A stretch of DNA of 64,000 bases, taken from positions 3,348,001 through 3,412,000 of the forward strand of contig NZ_CP053904.1 of assembly GCF_013256425.1 (NCBI RefSeq), given 5' to 3'. Below are positions 18,013-28,321 of this stretch, one piece after another (positions within the stretch are counted from its first letter, which is position 1; each line of letters starts with the position of its first letter). The position numbers were made by a program, and so were the translations under genes. The notes below the pieces were generated by a model. The model saw only the letters and a list, made by a program, of their open reading frames with translations. It had not been told where the DNA came from and made no database searches. Source of the stretch: Hymenobacter sp. BRD67 (GTDB taxonomy: Bacteria; Bacteroidota; Bacteroidia; Cytophagales; Hymenobacteraceae).

Positions 18013-18642
18013 ATGAGTGCCCTGGCCTGGCCCGCTCTGGCCAATGAGGAAGAAAGGCCAGTGGCCGGCACCCTGACGGTAAGCCGCTCGGGACCAGTAG
18101 CAGCCCCGAGCGAAGCTGAGCTAATTGACGGCTGCCTGCAGGGCCGGCAACTGGTGCAGAAGCTGCTGTACGAGCGTTATGCCGCCCGCATGATGGCCGT
18201 GTGCCTGCGCTATGCCCAAACAACCTTTGAGGCCGAAGATGTGCTACAGGAAGGGTTTTTAACCGTTTTTCGAACCCTGGCTAGTTTCCGGCGCGAGTGT
18301 CCGCTAGAGTTCTGGATTCGGCGCATCATGATAAACGCGGCCCTGCGGCAGCACCGCCGCAACGCCCCACTGGTAGCCATGAGCGATGGTGACTACCCCG
18401 AAACGCTGGCCAGCGAGGAGTTTACCTTCAGCAACTACGCGTATGAGGAGCTGCTAGCCATCGTGCAGGAGCTGGCCCCGCGCTACCGACTGGTCTTTAA
18501 TCTGTACGCCATCGAAGGGTATACGCACAAGGAAATCGGCGAAATGCTCGATATTTCGGAAGGCACCAGCAAGTCGCAATACTCCCGGGCGCGCGTGGTG
18601 CTACAAAACAAGCTAGCCCGCCTGCAATCTCCAATCAATTAA
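18013..18642 (+). CDS. RNA polymerase sigma factor (sigma-70/ECF type)
   Basis: Sigma factor of 209 aa with a 35-residue N-terminal extension that has no recognised function. Region 2 spans about 40-110 (YAQTTFEAEDVLQEGFLTVF, then FWIRRIMINAALRQHRR), region 4 about 150-200 (YRLVFNLYAIEGYTHKEIGEML, the helix-turn-helix). Start at ATG 18013; an in-frame codon further up has no support. The next gene starts 17 bp later and encodes a protein with a short cytoplasmic N-terminus and one membrane helix, the arrangement of a sigma/anti-sigma pair. The target regulon is unknown. Confidence 0.9.
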   Translation: MSALAWPALANEEERPVAGTLTVSRSGPVAAPSEAELIDGCLQGRQLVQKLLYERYAARMMAVCLRYAQTTFEAEDVLQEGFLTVFRTLASFRRECPLEFWIRRIMINAALRQHRRNAPLVAMSDGDYPETLASEEFTFSNYAYEELLAIVQELAPRYRLVFNLYAIEGYTHKEIGEMLDISEGTSKSQYSRARVVLQNKLARLQSPIN

Positions 18643-18659
18643 TTATCCTTCACGCTATT

Positions 18660-20227
18660 ATGAACCCATCCACCCCTCCCAAGGGTAGTCTTGAAGAGCT
18701 GTTTCGCCACCATTTGCTGGAAAGTGAAGCGGCAGCGGTACCACCGCGCCCCCAGCTATGGGAGCAGCTCGACAACAGCTTGCTGCTCGCCCAGAACGAG
18801 CAGTATCGCCGCCGCCTGCGCGCACATCGCTGGGCAATTGCGGCTAGTTTGCTGGTGGCTTCGCTGGCTAGCGGTGGCTGGTGGCATACCCGGCAGCAGG
18901 CTCCTGGCCTGGCAGAAACTACTGGGCCCGCCACGGCCACTAGTGCACACCCAGCGGCAGTGCAGCCGGCGGCTTTAGGGGTGGGTACTAATAAAATAGA
19001 TTTTACCAGCTTTGCAGCTTCTACTGTTTCCACTTTTACTTCGCCCGCTATCGACCCAAGCACTACTCTTTCGGCTTCAGCAATTGCTGACGCCCGCACT
19101 ACCCTTGCTGGGCTGACTAGCCTGCAGACTGGAAGCCGGCGGCTAACGACCCAGAACGGGTCCTCAAGTCTGTTAGTGGCCCGCCCTTCGGGCAGCTACC
19201 CGGCAGCTACGCCAATTGGTGGTCGCAACTATGAAGCCACTTATCCTGCTACAGTGGCATACAGCAAGGACGAGGCTGCTTCTTTAGCGCCGGCGGCGAG
19301 CGCTGGCCTTGGCATGCCACTCAGCGATGGCGCCCTAATTAGTGCCTTTGATGAGACGGGGAGCAAAAGCGCAGCAAGTAGCCAGGTAGCCGTGCTGGTA
19401 GCCCGCACGGCGGCTTTAGTAGTCCCGACCAGCAGCTTGCCAAGCATGCTCAACCAGGTTCCGGTGAATGAGCCGGCACCGACCAAGCCCACCCGAAACT
19501 GGCAATATGGGCTTTCCTACGCGGCCGGGGCCTTTCAGCCAAATGTTGACTTTACCAAGCCTACGACCAGCTACAATGTGGCATTTGGGACCAGCTCGGC
19601 CCTCACTACCCAGGCTGCGGCTGCCGAATACCGCAGCAATCTACGGGCCGGCCTGGGGCAGCGCCTGAGCCTCTGGGCCACCCGCCGCCTGGGGGCCAGC
19701 CGCTGGGGCTTGCGCACGGGCCTGGAGCTGACCCAAACTACTGCTACGTCGGCCAGCTCGGTTGCGTTTACGGGCGAGCAGGTAGCCGACCTGGTATACA
19801 CCCAGGCTATGCAGCCGCACCTGCAACGCACTTCTTATCACTATCGCTCGGCCAGTGTGCCGGTCGAGGTGCGCTACACTAATCCCATTAAGAGTGGCTT
19901 TTCGCTGTATGGCCGGGTGGGGGCGCTGTTTACGGCCCTACTAAACGCGCGTAGTGAGGTAGATGGCAGCCCCGAGGCGGCGCACTCATATTCGCTGCTA
20001 TCGACCGGCTCACCCTATCGGCATTTGTCGGGCAGCATGCGGGCGGGGGCCGGCATGCAATTTCGCCCGGTGGGCCATCAATGGACCCTTAACCTGGGGC
20101 CCGTGGCCGAAATGGGCATTTTGAGCCTGAATGCAGACCCCGCGCAGGATTTTATGCACCAGCAGCGCCCTATAGCATTGGGCTGGAAGCCGGCCTGGAG
20201 CTGGGCCGCACCCAGCTGCTTAAGTAA
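18660..20227 (+). CDS. Putative anti-sigma protein with C-terminal beta-barrel-like domain (one-base loss)
   Basis: Unrecognised family, 522 aa after repair. In order: cytoplasmic N-terminus 1-57 (LEELFRHHLLESEAAAVP, RPQLWEQLDNSLL); a membrane helix about 58-75; a long Ser/Thr/Ala-rich linker (about 80-275); then about 245 residues of alternating strands with aromatic ends (NWQYGLSYAAGAFQPN, RAGLGQRLSLW, GWGLRTGLEL-type, SVPVEVRYT, GLEAGLELGRTQLLK) like an outer-membrane beta-barrel. The frame breaks at C3 20168-20170; adding one C gives RPYSIGLEAGLELG and a stop at 20225. Its position right after the sigma gene suggests an anti-sigma factor reaching across the envelope; this is inference. 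Confidence 0.65.
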
Positions 20228-20281
20228 GTACTATATTCACTCTGCTACCCGCTATGTTTGCCACCCTTACCCAGCAAGCCT

Positions 20282-20623
20282 ATGCCAGTCTTTTTACGCT
20301 TACTATTGGCCGGCCTGGCCAGTGTGTGTATTTTGGGCGCACGCTTCGCCACGCGGCACCAAGCTGTTCGCCAAACACTTACTAAGCAAACAGCTGGCCA
20401 ACTGCCCGCTACTACCCTACCACGTCTTCCAACCCGACGCCCTACAGCCAGCCCTCCCCGCTATGTGGCATCGGGTAGCACAGCAGCGCTGCCCCCTTTC
20501 CTCAACGGCTCTCAGCAGCTGGCGGGCAGCCAGCCTTCCGGTTTCCTAGCGGCTCCGACCGCTAACTATACTGGTGACCAGGGCAGTGCGCCTACCCACC
20601 CGAGCGGCGCAACGGCTTTGTAA
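20282..20623 (+). CDS. Small exported protein, unknown function
   Basis: Open frame of 113 codons from ATG 20282: a signal-peptide-like N-terminus (MPVFLRLLLAGLASVCILGA) followed by a Pro/Thr/Ala/Ser-rich tail with no recognised domain. It begins 54 bp after the repaired end of the putative anti-sigma gene on the same strand and could be the last gene of that transcript. The tail is low-complexity and GC-rich, so a chance open frame cannot be excluded. Confidence 0.45.
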   Translation: MPVFLRLLLAGLASVCILGARFATRHQAVRQTLTKQTAGQLPATTLPRLPTRRPTASPPRYVASGSTAALPPFLNGSQQLAGSQPSGFLAAPTANYTGDQGSAPTHPSGATAL

Positions 20624-20796
20624 CCCGCCATCTGTAGCAACTGCCTTGCCAGCAGCAATTTAATGCAAGAAAAGCCTCAGCTAATAGCTAGCTGCGAGTA
20701 CGGTGCATGAGGTGAGTAAAGGGTTTTGTTGAAAAGGCAGAAACCCCGGCCGCTGGTTCGGGGTTAAGGGGTTGGCCTGTTTCCGGCTTTTTGCGC

Positions 20797-22842
20797 ATGT
20801 CAACCTACCAGCTTACCTCCGAATTTAAACCAACCGGTGACCAGCCCCGCGCCATAGCGCAGCTCGTGCAGGGCGTAAACAACGGCGAGCCGGCCCAGGT
20901 GCTACTCGGAGCGACCGGCACGGGCAAAACCTTCACCATGGCCAACGTGATTGCCGAAACCGGCAAGCCGGCGCTGGTGCTGTGCCACAATAAGACGCTG
21001 GCGGCTCAGCTCTACGGTGAGTTCAAGGCATTTTTCCCGCAAAATGCCGTCGAATACTATATCAGCTACTACGATTATTACCAGCCGGAGGCCTACATTG
21101 CCAGCTCCGACGTCTTCATTGAGAAGGACTTAGCTATTAACGAGGAGATTGAGAAGCTGCGGCTGCACTGCACCTCTACCCTGCTCAGCGGGCGGCGCGA
21201 TGTGGTGGTGGTGGCCTCCGTGTCGTGCATCTACGGCATCGGCAACCCCGAGGAATTCAGCAAAAATGTAATATTTCTGGCGCCCGGCCACCGCTACTCG
21301 CGCAACAACCTGCTGTATCAGTTCGTCCAGATTCTGTATTCGCGCACCGAAGTAGAGTTTACGCGTGGCTCGTTTCGGGTGAAGGGCGACACCGTTGACG
21401 TATTTCCGGCCTATGCCGACTATGCCTACCGCATTTATTTCTTTGGCGATGAGATTGAAGCCATTCAGAAGATAGACCCCGCCAGCGGCAAGAAGCTCAG
21501 CGATGAGAAAAATATGACGCTGTATCCGGCCAACCTGTTTGTGACGGGCAAGGAGACGCTGCAAACTGCCATCCACGAAATTCAGGATGACATGGTGCAG
21601 CAGCACAAGTATTTCGAGAAAGAAGGGCGCGACGTGGAAGCCCGCCGCATTCAGGAGCGCACGGAGTTTGACCTCGAAATGATACGCGAGTTGGGCTACT
21701 GCTCGGGCATCGAGAACTATTCGCGCTATTTTGACCGGCGCGAGCCGGGCTCGCGCCCATTCTGCCTGCTCGACTATTTCCCTGATGACTACCTGCTGGT
21801 GGTCGACGAGAGCCACGCCACGATTCCCCAAATCCGGGCTATGTGGGGCGGTGACCGCTCGCGCAAAACCGCGCTTATTGAGTACGGCTTCCGGCTGCCG
21901 TCGGCGTTTGATAACCGCCCACTGACTTTCAATGAGTTTGAGAGCATGTACCGCCAAGCGGTGTACGTAAGCGCGACCCCGGCCGATTACGAGCTAACCC
22001 AGGCCAATGGGGTGGTAGTGGAGCAGATTATCCGCCCCACCGGTCTGCTTGACCCCGAAATTGACCTGCGCCCGAGCATCAACCAGATTGATGACCTGCT
22101 CGACGAGGTAGATAACCGCGTGAAAGCCGGCGACCGCGTGCTCGTGACGACCCTTACCAAGCGCATGGCCGAAGAGCTGAGCAAGTACATGGAGCGCCTG
22201 GGCATCAAGGTCGAATACATTCACTCCGATGTGAAAACCCTAGACCGCGTGGAGATTCTGCGTCGCTTGCGGCTGGGCGAAGTGGATGTGCTTATTGGCG
22301 TAAACTTATTGCGCGAAGGCCTTGACCTGCCAGAAGTTAGCCTGGTTGCGATTCTGGATGCCGATAAGGAAGGCTTTCTACGCGACCAGCGCTCGCTGAT
22401 ACAAACGATGGGCCGGGCGGCGCGCAATGAGCGCGGCAAAGTTATCTTGTATGCCGACCGCATGACGGGCTCGATGCAGCGGGCAATTGATGAAACCAAT
22501 CGCCGCCGCGCTACCCAAATGGCTTACAACGAGGAGCATGGTATTACGCCGCGCACGGTACGGAAGAGCCATGCCCAGATTATGGGCCAGACCGACCTGG
22601 CCGATTACCGCACCGTGGAAGCCCCAACCCCGGCCGGAACTTATGCCGATGGCGGCGCGGCACTCGCGCTGGCCGCCGAGCCCGTAGTGGCTATGATGAA
22701 CCGCGCTGAGCTGGAAAAACTCATCAAAACCACTGAAAAGCAGATGGAGGCAGCTGCGAAGGAGCTTGATTTTCTGCAAGCTGCCAAGCTACGCGACGAG
22801 CTAGGTACGCTTAAGCAACTATTAAAGAGTAAGCGGGAATAA
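20797..22842 (+). CDS. uvrB: Excinuclease ABC subunit B
   Basis: DNA damage-verification helicase of nucleotide excision repair (681 aa). Seen: Walker A GATGTGKTFT (about residue 38), the damage-probing beta-hairpin YYISYYDYYQPEAY, Walker B LLVVDESH, helicase motif MGRAARN, and the C-terminal UVR domain (LEKLIKTTEKQMEAAAKELD) that contacts UvrC. I start at ATG 20797 (MSTYQLTSEF) instead of the in-frame TTG two codons earlier. Monocistronic here. Confidence 0.98.
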   Translation: MSTYQLTSEFKPTGDQPRAIAQLVQGVNNGEPAQVLLGATGTGKTFTMANVIAETGKPALVLCHNKTLAAQLYGEFKAFFPQNAVEYYISYYDYYQPEAYIASSDVFIEKDLAINEEIEKLRLHCTSTLLSGRRDVVVVASVSCIYGIGNPEEFSKNVIFLAPGHRYSRNNLLYQFVQILYSRTEVEFTRGSFRVKGDTVDVFPAYADYAYRIYFFGDEIEAIQKIDPASGKKLSDEKNMTLYPANLFVTGKETLQTAIHEIQDDMVQQHKYFEKEGRDVEARRIQERTEFDLEMIRELGYCSGIENYSRYFDRREPGSRPFCLLDYFPDDYLLVVDESHATIPQIRAMWGGDRSRKTALIEYGFRLPSAFDNRPLTFNEFESMYRQAVYVSATPADYELTQANGVVVEQIIRPTGLLDPEIDLRPSINQIDDLLDEVDNRVKAGDRVLVTTLTKRMAEELSKYMERLGIKVEYIHSDVKTLDRVEILRRLRLGEVDVLIGVNLLREGLDLPEVSLVAILDADKEGFLRDQRSLIQTMGRAARNERGKVILYADRMTGSMQRAIDETNRRRATQMAYNEEHGITPRTVRKSHAQIMGQTDLADYRTVEAPTPAGTYADGGAALALAAEPVVAMMNRAELEKLIKTTEKQMEAAAKELDFLQAAKLRDELGTLKQLLKSKRE

Positions 22843-23067
22843 TAGCCCGTTATTCTGACGCTGTTTGGGACGTAGTGAAAATCAAAAAGAACGTCATGCC
22901 TCGACAAGCAGACACCACACTGACATAATATCAAATATTATAAATATATAAAATTTTATTAATTATCGCATTTTTAGTTAGCTTGTATGGCTATTCCGTT
23001 ATCGGCGATAGTAACCCAGCAGGCAATTTATTCGTTAGTAGCCACTCACTTAACCTTTTCCACATTT

Positions 23068-23298
23068 ATGCAACGGACACAACGTTCCTTTTTGCTGGGT
23101 GCTGCGCTCTGCGCCTCCCTCGCACTGATGAGCTCCTGTGCGACTACCGGGGCCGATAGTGCATCGGGTAGCACGTCGGGCACTACCAGTGGCTCCACCT
23201 CGGGCAGTACCACAACTGGCACTACCTCGGGTAGCACAACTACCGGTACTACCTCGGGCAGCACTACTGGCTCGACCACAGGCAGCACCACCAGATAA
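23068..23298 (+). CDS. Small Ser/Gly/Thr-repeat lipoprotein
   Basis: Predicted lipoprotein of 76 aa: signal peptide MQRTQRSFLLGAALCASLAL with lipobox LMSSC, then a tail made only of Gly, Ser and Thr in repeats of the kind SGTTSGST and GSTTTGTT (23155-23295). The start at ATG 23068 gives a complete signal peptide. A strong terminator (23325-23367) follows. The tail is probably an unstructured spacer; the repeated codons make length change by slippage likely. Function unknown. Confidence 0.7.
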   Translation: MQRTQRSFLLGAALCASLALMSSCATTGADSASGSTSGTTSGSTSGSTTTGTTSGSTTTGTTSGSTTGSTTGSTTR

Positions 23299-23324
23299 CC
23301 GAGCACAGCGCTGTGCTTAGCCTC

Positions 23325-23367
23325 AAAAGCCCGTCTTGCCCGAATGGAAAGCAAGGCGGGCTTTTTT
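23325..23367 (+). terminator. Intrinsic terminator after the small lipoprotein gene
   Basis: AAAAGCCCG-T-CTTGC, 11-nt loop, GCAAG-G-CGGGCT and six T. Stem of about 12 bp with one mismatch. Confidence 0.8.
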
Positions 23368-23402
23368 ATGCAGGCTGTTAAGGCATTAGCGTTCGCAGCT
23401 TG

Positions 23403-23806
23403 CTACTTAGGTTTTGGCTTAGCCCGGACTGTCTTTTTGGACGAAGGCTGTTTTACAGTAGTTGTATTGGCTTTCACCCGTGGCGGTTTGGCCGGGCTTT
23501 TCTGCTTCGAGTTGGGATGCTGCTGCAGGTAGCCGCCACCAGCTTTTTGGTAAGCCAGGGTCAGCAGCTGCGATTTACGGGCGCTCCAGGTGCCAGGCTC
23601 GCCGCCTTTTGCAGCAGCCCGAATCCCGGTTTTCAGCTGCTCGCGCAGGTTGGGTCAGTGTAGGTATTCTCGTCGGTACGGCGACGAGCAGCAGGGCGGG
23701 TTTTGGTTCGCTTGCGAGCCGGGGTGCTACTGGCGTCGGCGTCGGGGCAGGAGTTATCATCAGGGGGCCAGAAAAGTAGAACACCTGACCTACGTTCTGA
23801 AAACAT
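23403..23806 (-). CDS. Small basic protein with WSARK...GGGY motif (one-base loss)
   Basis: The minus strand reads a Lys/Arg-rich protein whose core TWSARKSQLLTLAYQKAGGGY resembles a family of small basic proteins of unknown function in Bacteroidota (DUF5872-like, from memory). The upstream part (KRTKTRPAARRRTDENTYTD) is in another frame; adding one C to the C3 run (plus strand G3 23652-23654) joins them as YTDPNLREQLKTGIRAAAKGG, 134 aa in all. The tail (VKQPSSKKTVRAKPKPK) is histone-H1-like and may bind nucleic acid. The start at the ATG complementary to 23804-23806 is uncertain because the first fifteen residues look unlike the family. Confidence 0.55.
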
Positions 23807-23989
23807 AGAAGTTGCCCGAACTAAGCAAATCCACTATGAGCTGTTCAAGGTTAATTATCAGATTATTAAACAAAATTCATTTATTATCTCCTGTTCGCTT
23901 TATACCACTGCTCCTTTTACTATTGCCAGAAACCGGTAGGCAGGGAGGGGCGTAAGGCGCACGTACCTTGCTACTCCATTTTAGCTACT

Positions 23990-26295
23990 ATGCCTAAAAA
24001 ATTACTGTGCCTGCTGCTGGCTCTCAGCCTAGCCGCGCCCGCTATGGCTCAGAAAGTGGGCCTGGTGCTGAGTGGTGGTGGTGCCAAGGGCCTGGCGCAC
24101 GTGGGCGTGCTTAAGCAACTGGAAGCTAATGGTATTCCGATTGATTATATCGTTGGCAACAGCATGGGGGCCGTAGTAGGCGCCATGTACGCCGCCGGCT
24201 ATTCGCCAAAGGATATTGAGCAAATTGTACTCTCGGACGAGTTTCAAAACTGGGCCTCGGGTAAAGTACTGCCCGACAAAACATTTAATTTTCTTACAGC
24301 TGAGCCGTCGCCGTCGTCGCTGCGGCTGGGGCTATCGATTGATTCTTCGTTCAAAGCCAATATCTCGCCCAACCTGGTCAACGACCTCAATCTCAACTTT
24401 GCGCTGGCCCGGCTACTGGCCCCGTCGGCCGCCGCTGCCAAATACAACTTCGATAACTTATTTGTACCGTACCGCTGCCTGGCCACCGAGGTCTTCACGC
24501 GCAAGCAGGTAGACCAGAAATCGGGCTTGCTTGCTGATGCCGTGCGCAACTCGATGGCTTACCCGTTGGCTTTCCGGCCCATTCGCAACCTCGACGGGCG
24601 CTACCTTTTTGACGGGGCAGTGCTGGATAACTTTCCAACCGATGTGATGCGGAAAGACTTTCAGCCCGACATCATTATCGGAGTGAACGTAGGTGACGTG
24701 GCGCTCAAAAAATATCCTTTTAAAAAGGATGATGACTTGCTGACCAGCACCCTTTTCTTTTTGGGCACCAGCGTAGCCGACACCAACAGCGTAGGTAAAA
24801 ACGGAATATATATCCAGCCCGATTTAGGAAATCTGGGCGCCGCCGACTTCGACAAAGTGCGCACCCTCATTGCCAAAGGCGACACTGCCGCCCAGCTGCG
24901 GCTAGACGAAATTAAGCGGCGCATTACGCGCCGCGTAGATACCGTAACGCTTCAGCGCCGCCGGCTGGCTTTTCAACAAAGCGTGCCGCCGCCACGCTTT
25001 GTAAAGGTGGAAGTAAATGGCCTACGCCCCGACCAAAACGAGTATGCGCGGCGCTTTTTTCGCAAGCAAGGCTCTACCTATAGCATTGATGACCTGGAAG
25101 AAGGCTACTACCGCTTGGCCTCCGACGACTATTTCCGTAATATCTACCCGCGTATTCGCTACGACGAAGCCCTAAAGGGGTACGTATTCAGCGTAGATGC
25201 GCAGCGTAACAACAACATTGCTACCGAGATAGGCTTCACGCTCAGTACCCGGCCTATCGAAAGCCTTTATTTGGGCGTGGAATTCCGCTACCTGCGGCAG
25301 CTGCTTTATTCGGCCGCGGCCAACGTGAGCGTAGGGCGCTTTTATAATGGCGCGCAGGGCACGTTCCGCATCAACGCGCCGGGCCGGCTGCCGTTTTACG
25401 TAGCGCCTATTATTACCTACAACCAATGGGATTATCAGCAAACCGGTGGTCTGCTCGGCCGCAACGTGCTCAATACCCAGGTGCAGCAGAAAGACACGAA
25501 GATTGGGACGCAGATTGGCGTTTCGCCCCGCTACCGCTCGCGTACGGTGCTCGATATCGGGCCTTCTACAATACCGATTCGTATGCCAATACGCCCGAGC
25601 TACAGTCGTCGGACGTGCTGGACCGCACTTCCTTCAAAGGCGGTACGGCAGCCATTCGCTTTGCCCGTAACTCCCTCAACCGCAAGCAGTATGCCACGGC
25701 CGGCCGGCGCTATGTATTCACGGTGCGGGCCGTAACGGGCACCGAGGTGTACGACCCCGGCACCACTTCCGTCTTTCAGCAACTGGGCGAGCAGTCGCAG
25801 CATCACCAGTGGCTGCAATTTCGGGGCACATACGAACGGTATCAGCCGCTCAAAAAAGAAAAATCGGTCTGGGGCTATTTTGGCGAGCTGATGCTAAGCG
25901 GCCAGGGAGAATTCTTTAACTACCGCTCCTCGCTGACCAGCGCCCCCGTTTTTGCCCCTTTGGCCGACTCACGCACGCTGTTTATGGAGCACTACCGCTC
26001 CCCACGCTTTGCTGCGGCCGGGCTGCGCTACTCGCAGCAGGTGCTGGGCAAGCTTGAATGGCGCACGGAAGTATTTACGCACCTTAACATCGCTCCGCTA
26101 TCTGATAATCAACAGCTAGCCTCGCGGGGCGCTGGTCTTAGCCGGCCTTATCTAACCGCTTCCACCGGCTTTATTTTTAATACGCCCGTGGGTCCGCTCG
26201 CAGTTCATGCCGAATATTATGACGACCCCGACCATCGCCTGGGCGTGTATGGCCACCTGGGGTATATTCTATTCAGAGGCCGGTCGTTAGAATAA
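23990..26295 (+). CDS. Patatin-like phospholipase with beta-barrel C-terminus (one-base loss)
   Basis: Outer-membrane patatin protein of the PlpD/FplA type (768 aa after repair). Signal peptide 1-20 (cleavage after PAMAQ); patatin domain with oxyanion loop GGGAKGLAHVG (about residue 31), nucleophile GNSMG (about 58) and catalytic DGA (about 205); POTRA-like linker about 335-420; then a 16-strand-type beta-barrel ending in LGYILFRGRSLE. At G3 25559-25561 the frame shifts; one added G (or C in the next run) gives LDIGAFYNTDSYANTPEL. The lipase is predicted to act on phospholipids at the surface. It is convergent with the GH43 gene, one base apart. Confidence 0.9.
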
Positions 26296-26296
26296 G

Positions 26297-27292
26297 CTAT
26301 CTCCTGAACAGCTTTTCTATCTCCGGCCCCGGCTGAGGCTCCGTAGAGGGCGTGCCAATGTGGGGCCAGCCTTCGGCATCATATACCACTTTATCGAGGA
26401 GCAGTACGCGCCGGGAGTACCCCTGCTCGTCGTTGATGGCATCGAAAGTGGGCTGGCGGCGGTCGATGGCGTGATATAGCAGCCAGTCGTGGCCAGCCGA
26501 GTCAGTAACGAGGCAGTTATGGCCCGGAGCCTGCCAGCGCGCGTTTTCAGTGAGGATGGTGCCGGCCGTACCGGTAGCTTCTGCCAGGGTTTGATAGGGG
26601 CCGGCCGCCTGCCGGGCACGGGCCACCAATACGGCGTAGCGGGCATCGGGGCCGCAGCAGTTATCGCCCGAGTAAAACAGGTAGTACCAGCCCTGCCGGT
26701 AGTGTACCCAGCTGCCTTCAATGAGATGACCGTACGCACTGGCTTGCGCTGGACGAGGCTGCACTACTATTCGGGCTTCGCTTCCGGTAGTAAAAGCCAG
26801 CCCATCGGCCGCCAGTTCACGCACGCGCAGAGGCCCGAAGCCCGAGCCCCAGAATAGCAGTTGCTGTCCTGAGCCGGCCTCTACAAAGCGCATGGGGTCG
26901 ATATTCTCGAAGCCCGGACCGCCGACCAGCAGCGGGTGGCCGGTATCGACAAACGGCCCGGCGGGCTGCTCAGCTACGGCTACGCCCAGGCACAGGCCGG
27001 CCGCCGGGTCGTTGGGCTGCGCCGAATAGTATAGTAGATAGCGCCCATCGGCGTGGCGGCTCACATCGGGTGCCCAAAAGCGCTGCGTGCTGGCTGCCCA
27101 TACCGGCTTAGCGGGCATGGCTTCTCCCAGATGCTCCCAGCTTACCAGGTCGGTCGAGCGAGCCACCTGAAAGTTGAGGATGCGCCCGTGGTACTTTGTT
27201 TGAGTAGCGTAGGCGTAATAATAGCCATCCGGAGCGAGCAGCACGCTGGGGTCCGGAAAATCGGTATCCAGCACCGGGTTTTGGTAGGTCAT
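26297..27292 (-). CDS. Glycoside hydrolase family 43
   Basis: Five-bladed beta-propeller glycosidase of 331 aa, GH43 (arabinan/xylan-type side-chain hydrolase). Seen: catalytic base in DTDFPDPSVL (residues 10-20), pKa-modulating Asp in ENIDPMRF, and the acid Glu in HLIEGSWVHY. No signal peptide is visible, so it would act in the cytoplasm on imported oligosaccharides. Start at ATG 27292 (MTYQNPVL) is preferred over the in-frame TTG at 27301. It follows an alpha/beta hydrolase on the same strand with a 42-bp gap. Exact substrate (arabinofuranosyl or xylosyl) cannot be told. Confidence 0.88.
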   Translation of the reverse strand: MTYQNPVLDTDFPDPSVLLAPDGYYYAYATQTKYHGRILNFQVARSTDLVSWEHLGEAMPAKPVWAASTQRFWAPDVSRHADGRYLLYYSAQPNDPAAGLCLGVAVAEQPAGPFVDTGHPLLVGGPGFENIDPMRFVEAGSGQQLLFWGSGFGPLRVRELAADGLAFTTGSEARIVVQPRPAQASAYGHLIEGSWVHYRQGWYYLFYSGDNCCGPDARYAVLVARARQAAGPYQTLAEATGTAGTILTENARWQAPGHNCLVTDSAGHDWLLYHAIDRRQPTFDAINDEQGYSRRVLLLDKVVYDAEGWPHIGTPSTEPQPGPEIEKLFRR

Positions 27293-27334
27293 ACGACGCA
27301 ACAGCTAGTTTATATAAAATATTATTTATTATAT

Positions 27335-28035
27335 TTACTTGATTTGCTCCCATAGTGCACTTGGTGCTTCCAGCGGCAGCAGATGGCCGGCGCCGGGCAC
27401 CAGTTCCAGGCGCGAGCCGGCGGGCAGCAGCGGCAGGGTTTGCGAGCGTTGCGTAGCGGGCGAGATGGCCCGGTCGTGCTCGCCCACCAGCAGGCGGCAA
27501 GGCACGGCTACGTGGGGCATCAGGGCAGCTATATCCTCACGGGTACCACGTTGCAGCCAGGCATCCCAGGCGGCGTGCGAGGTACGCAGGTTGTCGGCCA
27601 CCACGCGCTCGCGCCAGCCGGCGGGCACGGGCAGGCCGGTAATCTTGTCGAACGTCTTCTCGGCTTCGGCCCGCTGGCCGAAAGCCGCCCGGCTGGCGGT
27701 CCGGTCGGCCTCGCTAATGGGCTCGGGGGTAGGCGGCGAAGGCGACAGCAGCAACAAGCCCCGCAGGCCTGCCGGCTGCCGGGCCGCCAGCGCCAGCGCA
27801 AACTTGCCCCCATGCTATGCCCGATGAGCTGATAATCGGTTAGTTGGCGCTCGTGAATGTACGCGGCCAGCCAGTCGGCGTAGCTTTTAACTGAGTAATC
27901 GAACCCGGCCGGGGCAGCCTGCGCCCCAAAGCCCGGCAGGTCGGGCGCCAGCAGCCGGGCTCCGGGAGGCAGCGGCAGCAAATCAAACTCGCGGCCCGCG
28001 CCGGCCCAGTAATGCAACGCAAGGTAAGTGACCAT
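27335..28035 (-). CDS. Alpha/beta hydrolase (one-base loss)
   Basis: Cytoplasmic alpha/beta-hydrolase-fold enzyme, 233 aa after repair. Seen: GAGREFDLLPLPPGARLLAPDLPGFG, nucleophile elbow GHSMGG, Asp region LLVGEHDRAI and His in PGAGHLLPLEAP: a full Ser-Asp-His triad. The frame breaks inside the run of five C at 27807-27811 (plus strand); one more base gives GHSMGGKFALALAARQP. Start at ATG 28035 (MVTYLALHYW); an in-frame start 13 codons earlier is possible. Substrate unknown. Possibly co-transcribed with the GH43 gene. Confidence 0.83.
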
Positions 28036-28186
28036 GTAGAAAGCTGAATAGGTAATACCCGGGCTTGTACGCACGGGCCGGGGGGTAGCTAGCGCCTTGC
28101 TTTGCTTGCCCGGAAGCCCGAGCAGCCGATACCCGCCGTGCTACTGGTCCCTCAGAAAAAAAGTTGCGCGCCCGGCGATAACTTAC

Positions 28187-28218
28187 TTGCACAACTTGCG
28201 GCTCACCTGCTACATTTG
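28187..28218 (+). promoter_or_regulatory. Promoter of the ECF sigma-factor gene
   Basis: TTG (28187-28189), 21-nt spacer and TACATTTG (28211-28218) match the Bacteroidota consensus. The leader would be about 100 nt. The region 28036-28321 holds nothing else I recognise. Confidence 0.6.
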
Positions 28219-28321
28219 GCTTGATTATAGCGGGCTTCATTTTTAGCTCACTCCATCTTTTTTCTTAACGCTGCATACTATCGACCAGAAGCTCTACGTT
28301 CCCTATAACCCGTAGTTCTTT

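Noticed and set aside
20021..21022. Open frames opposite or beside uvrB and the phosphorylase region as extra genes
   Set aside because: They are shadows of well-supported genes in another frame, with no recognisable protein pattern.
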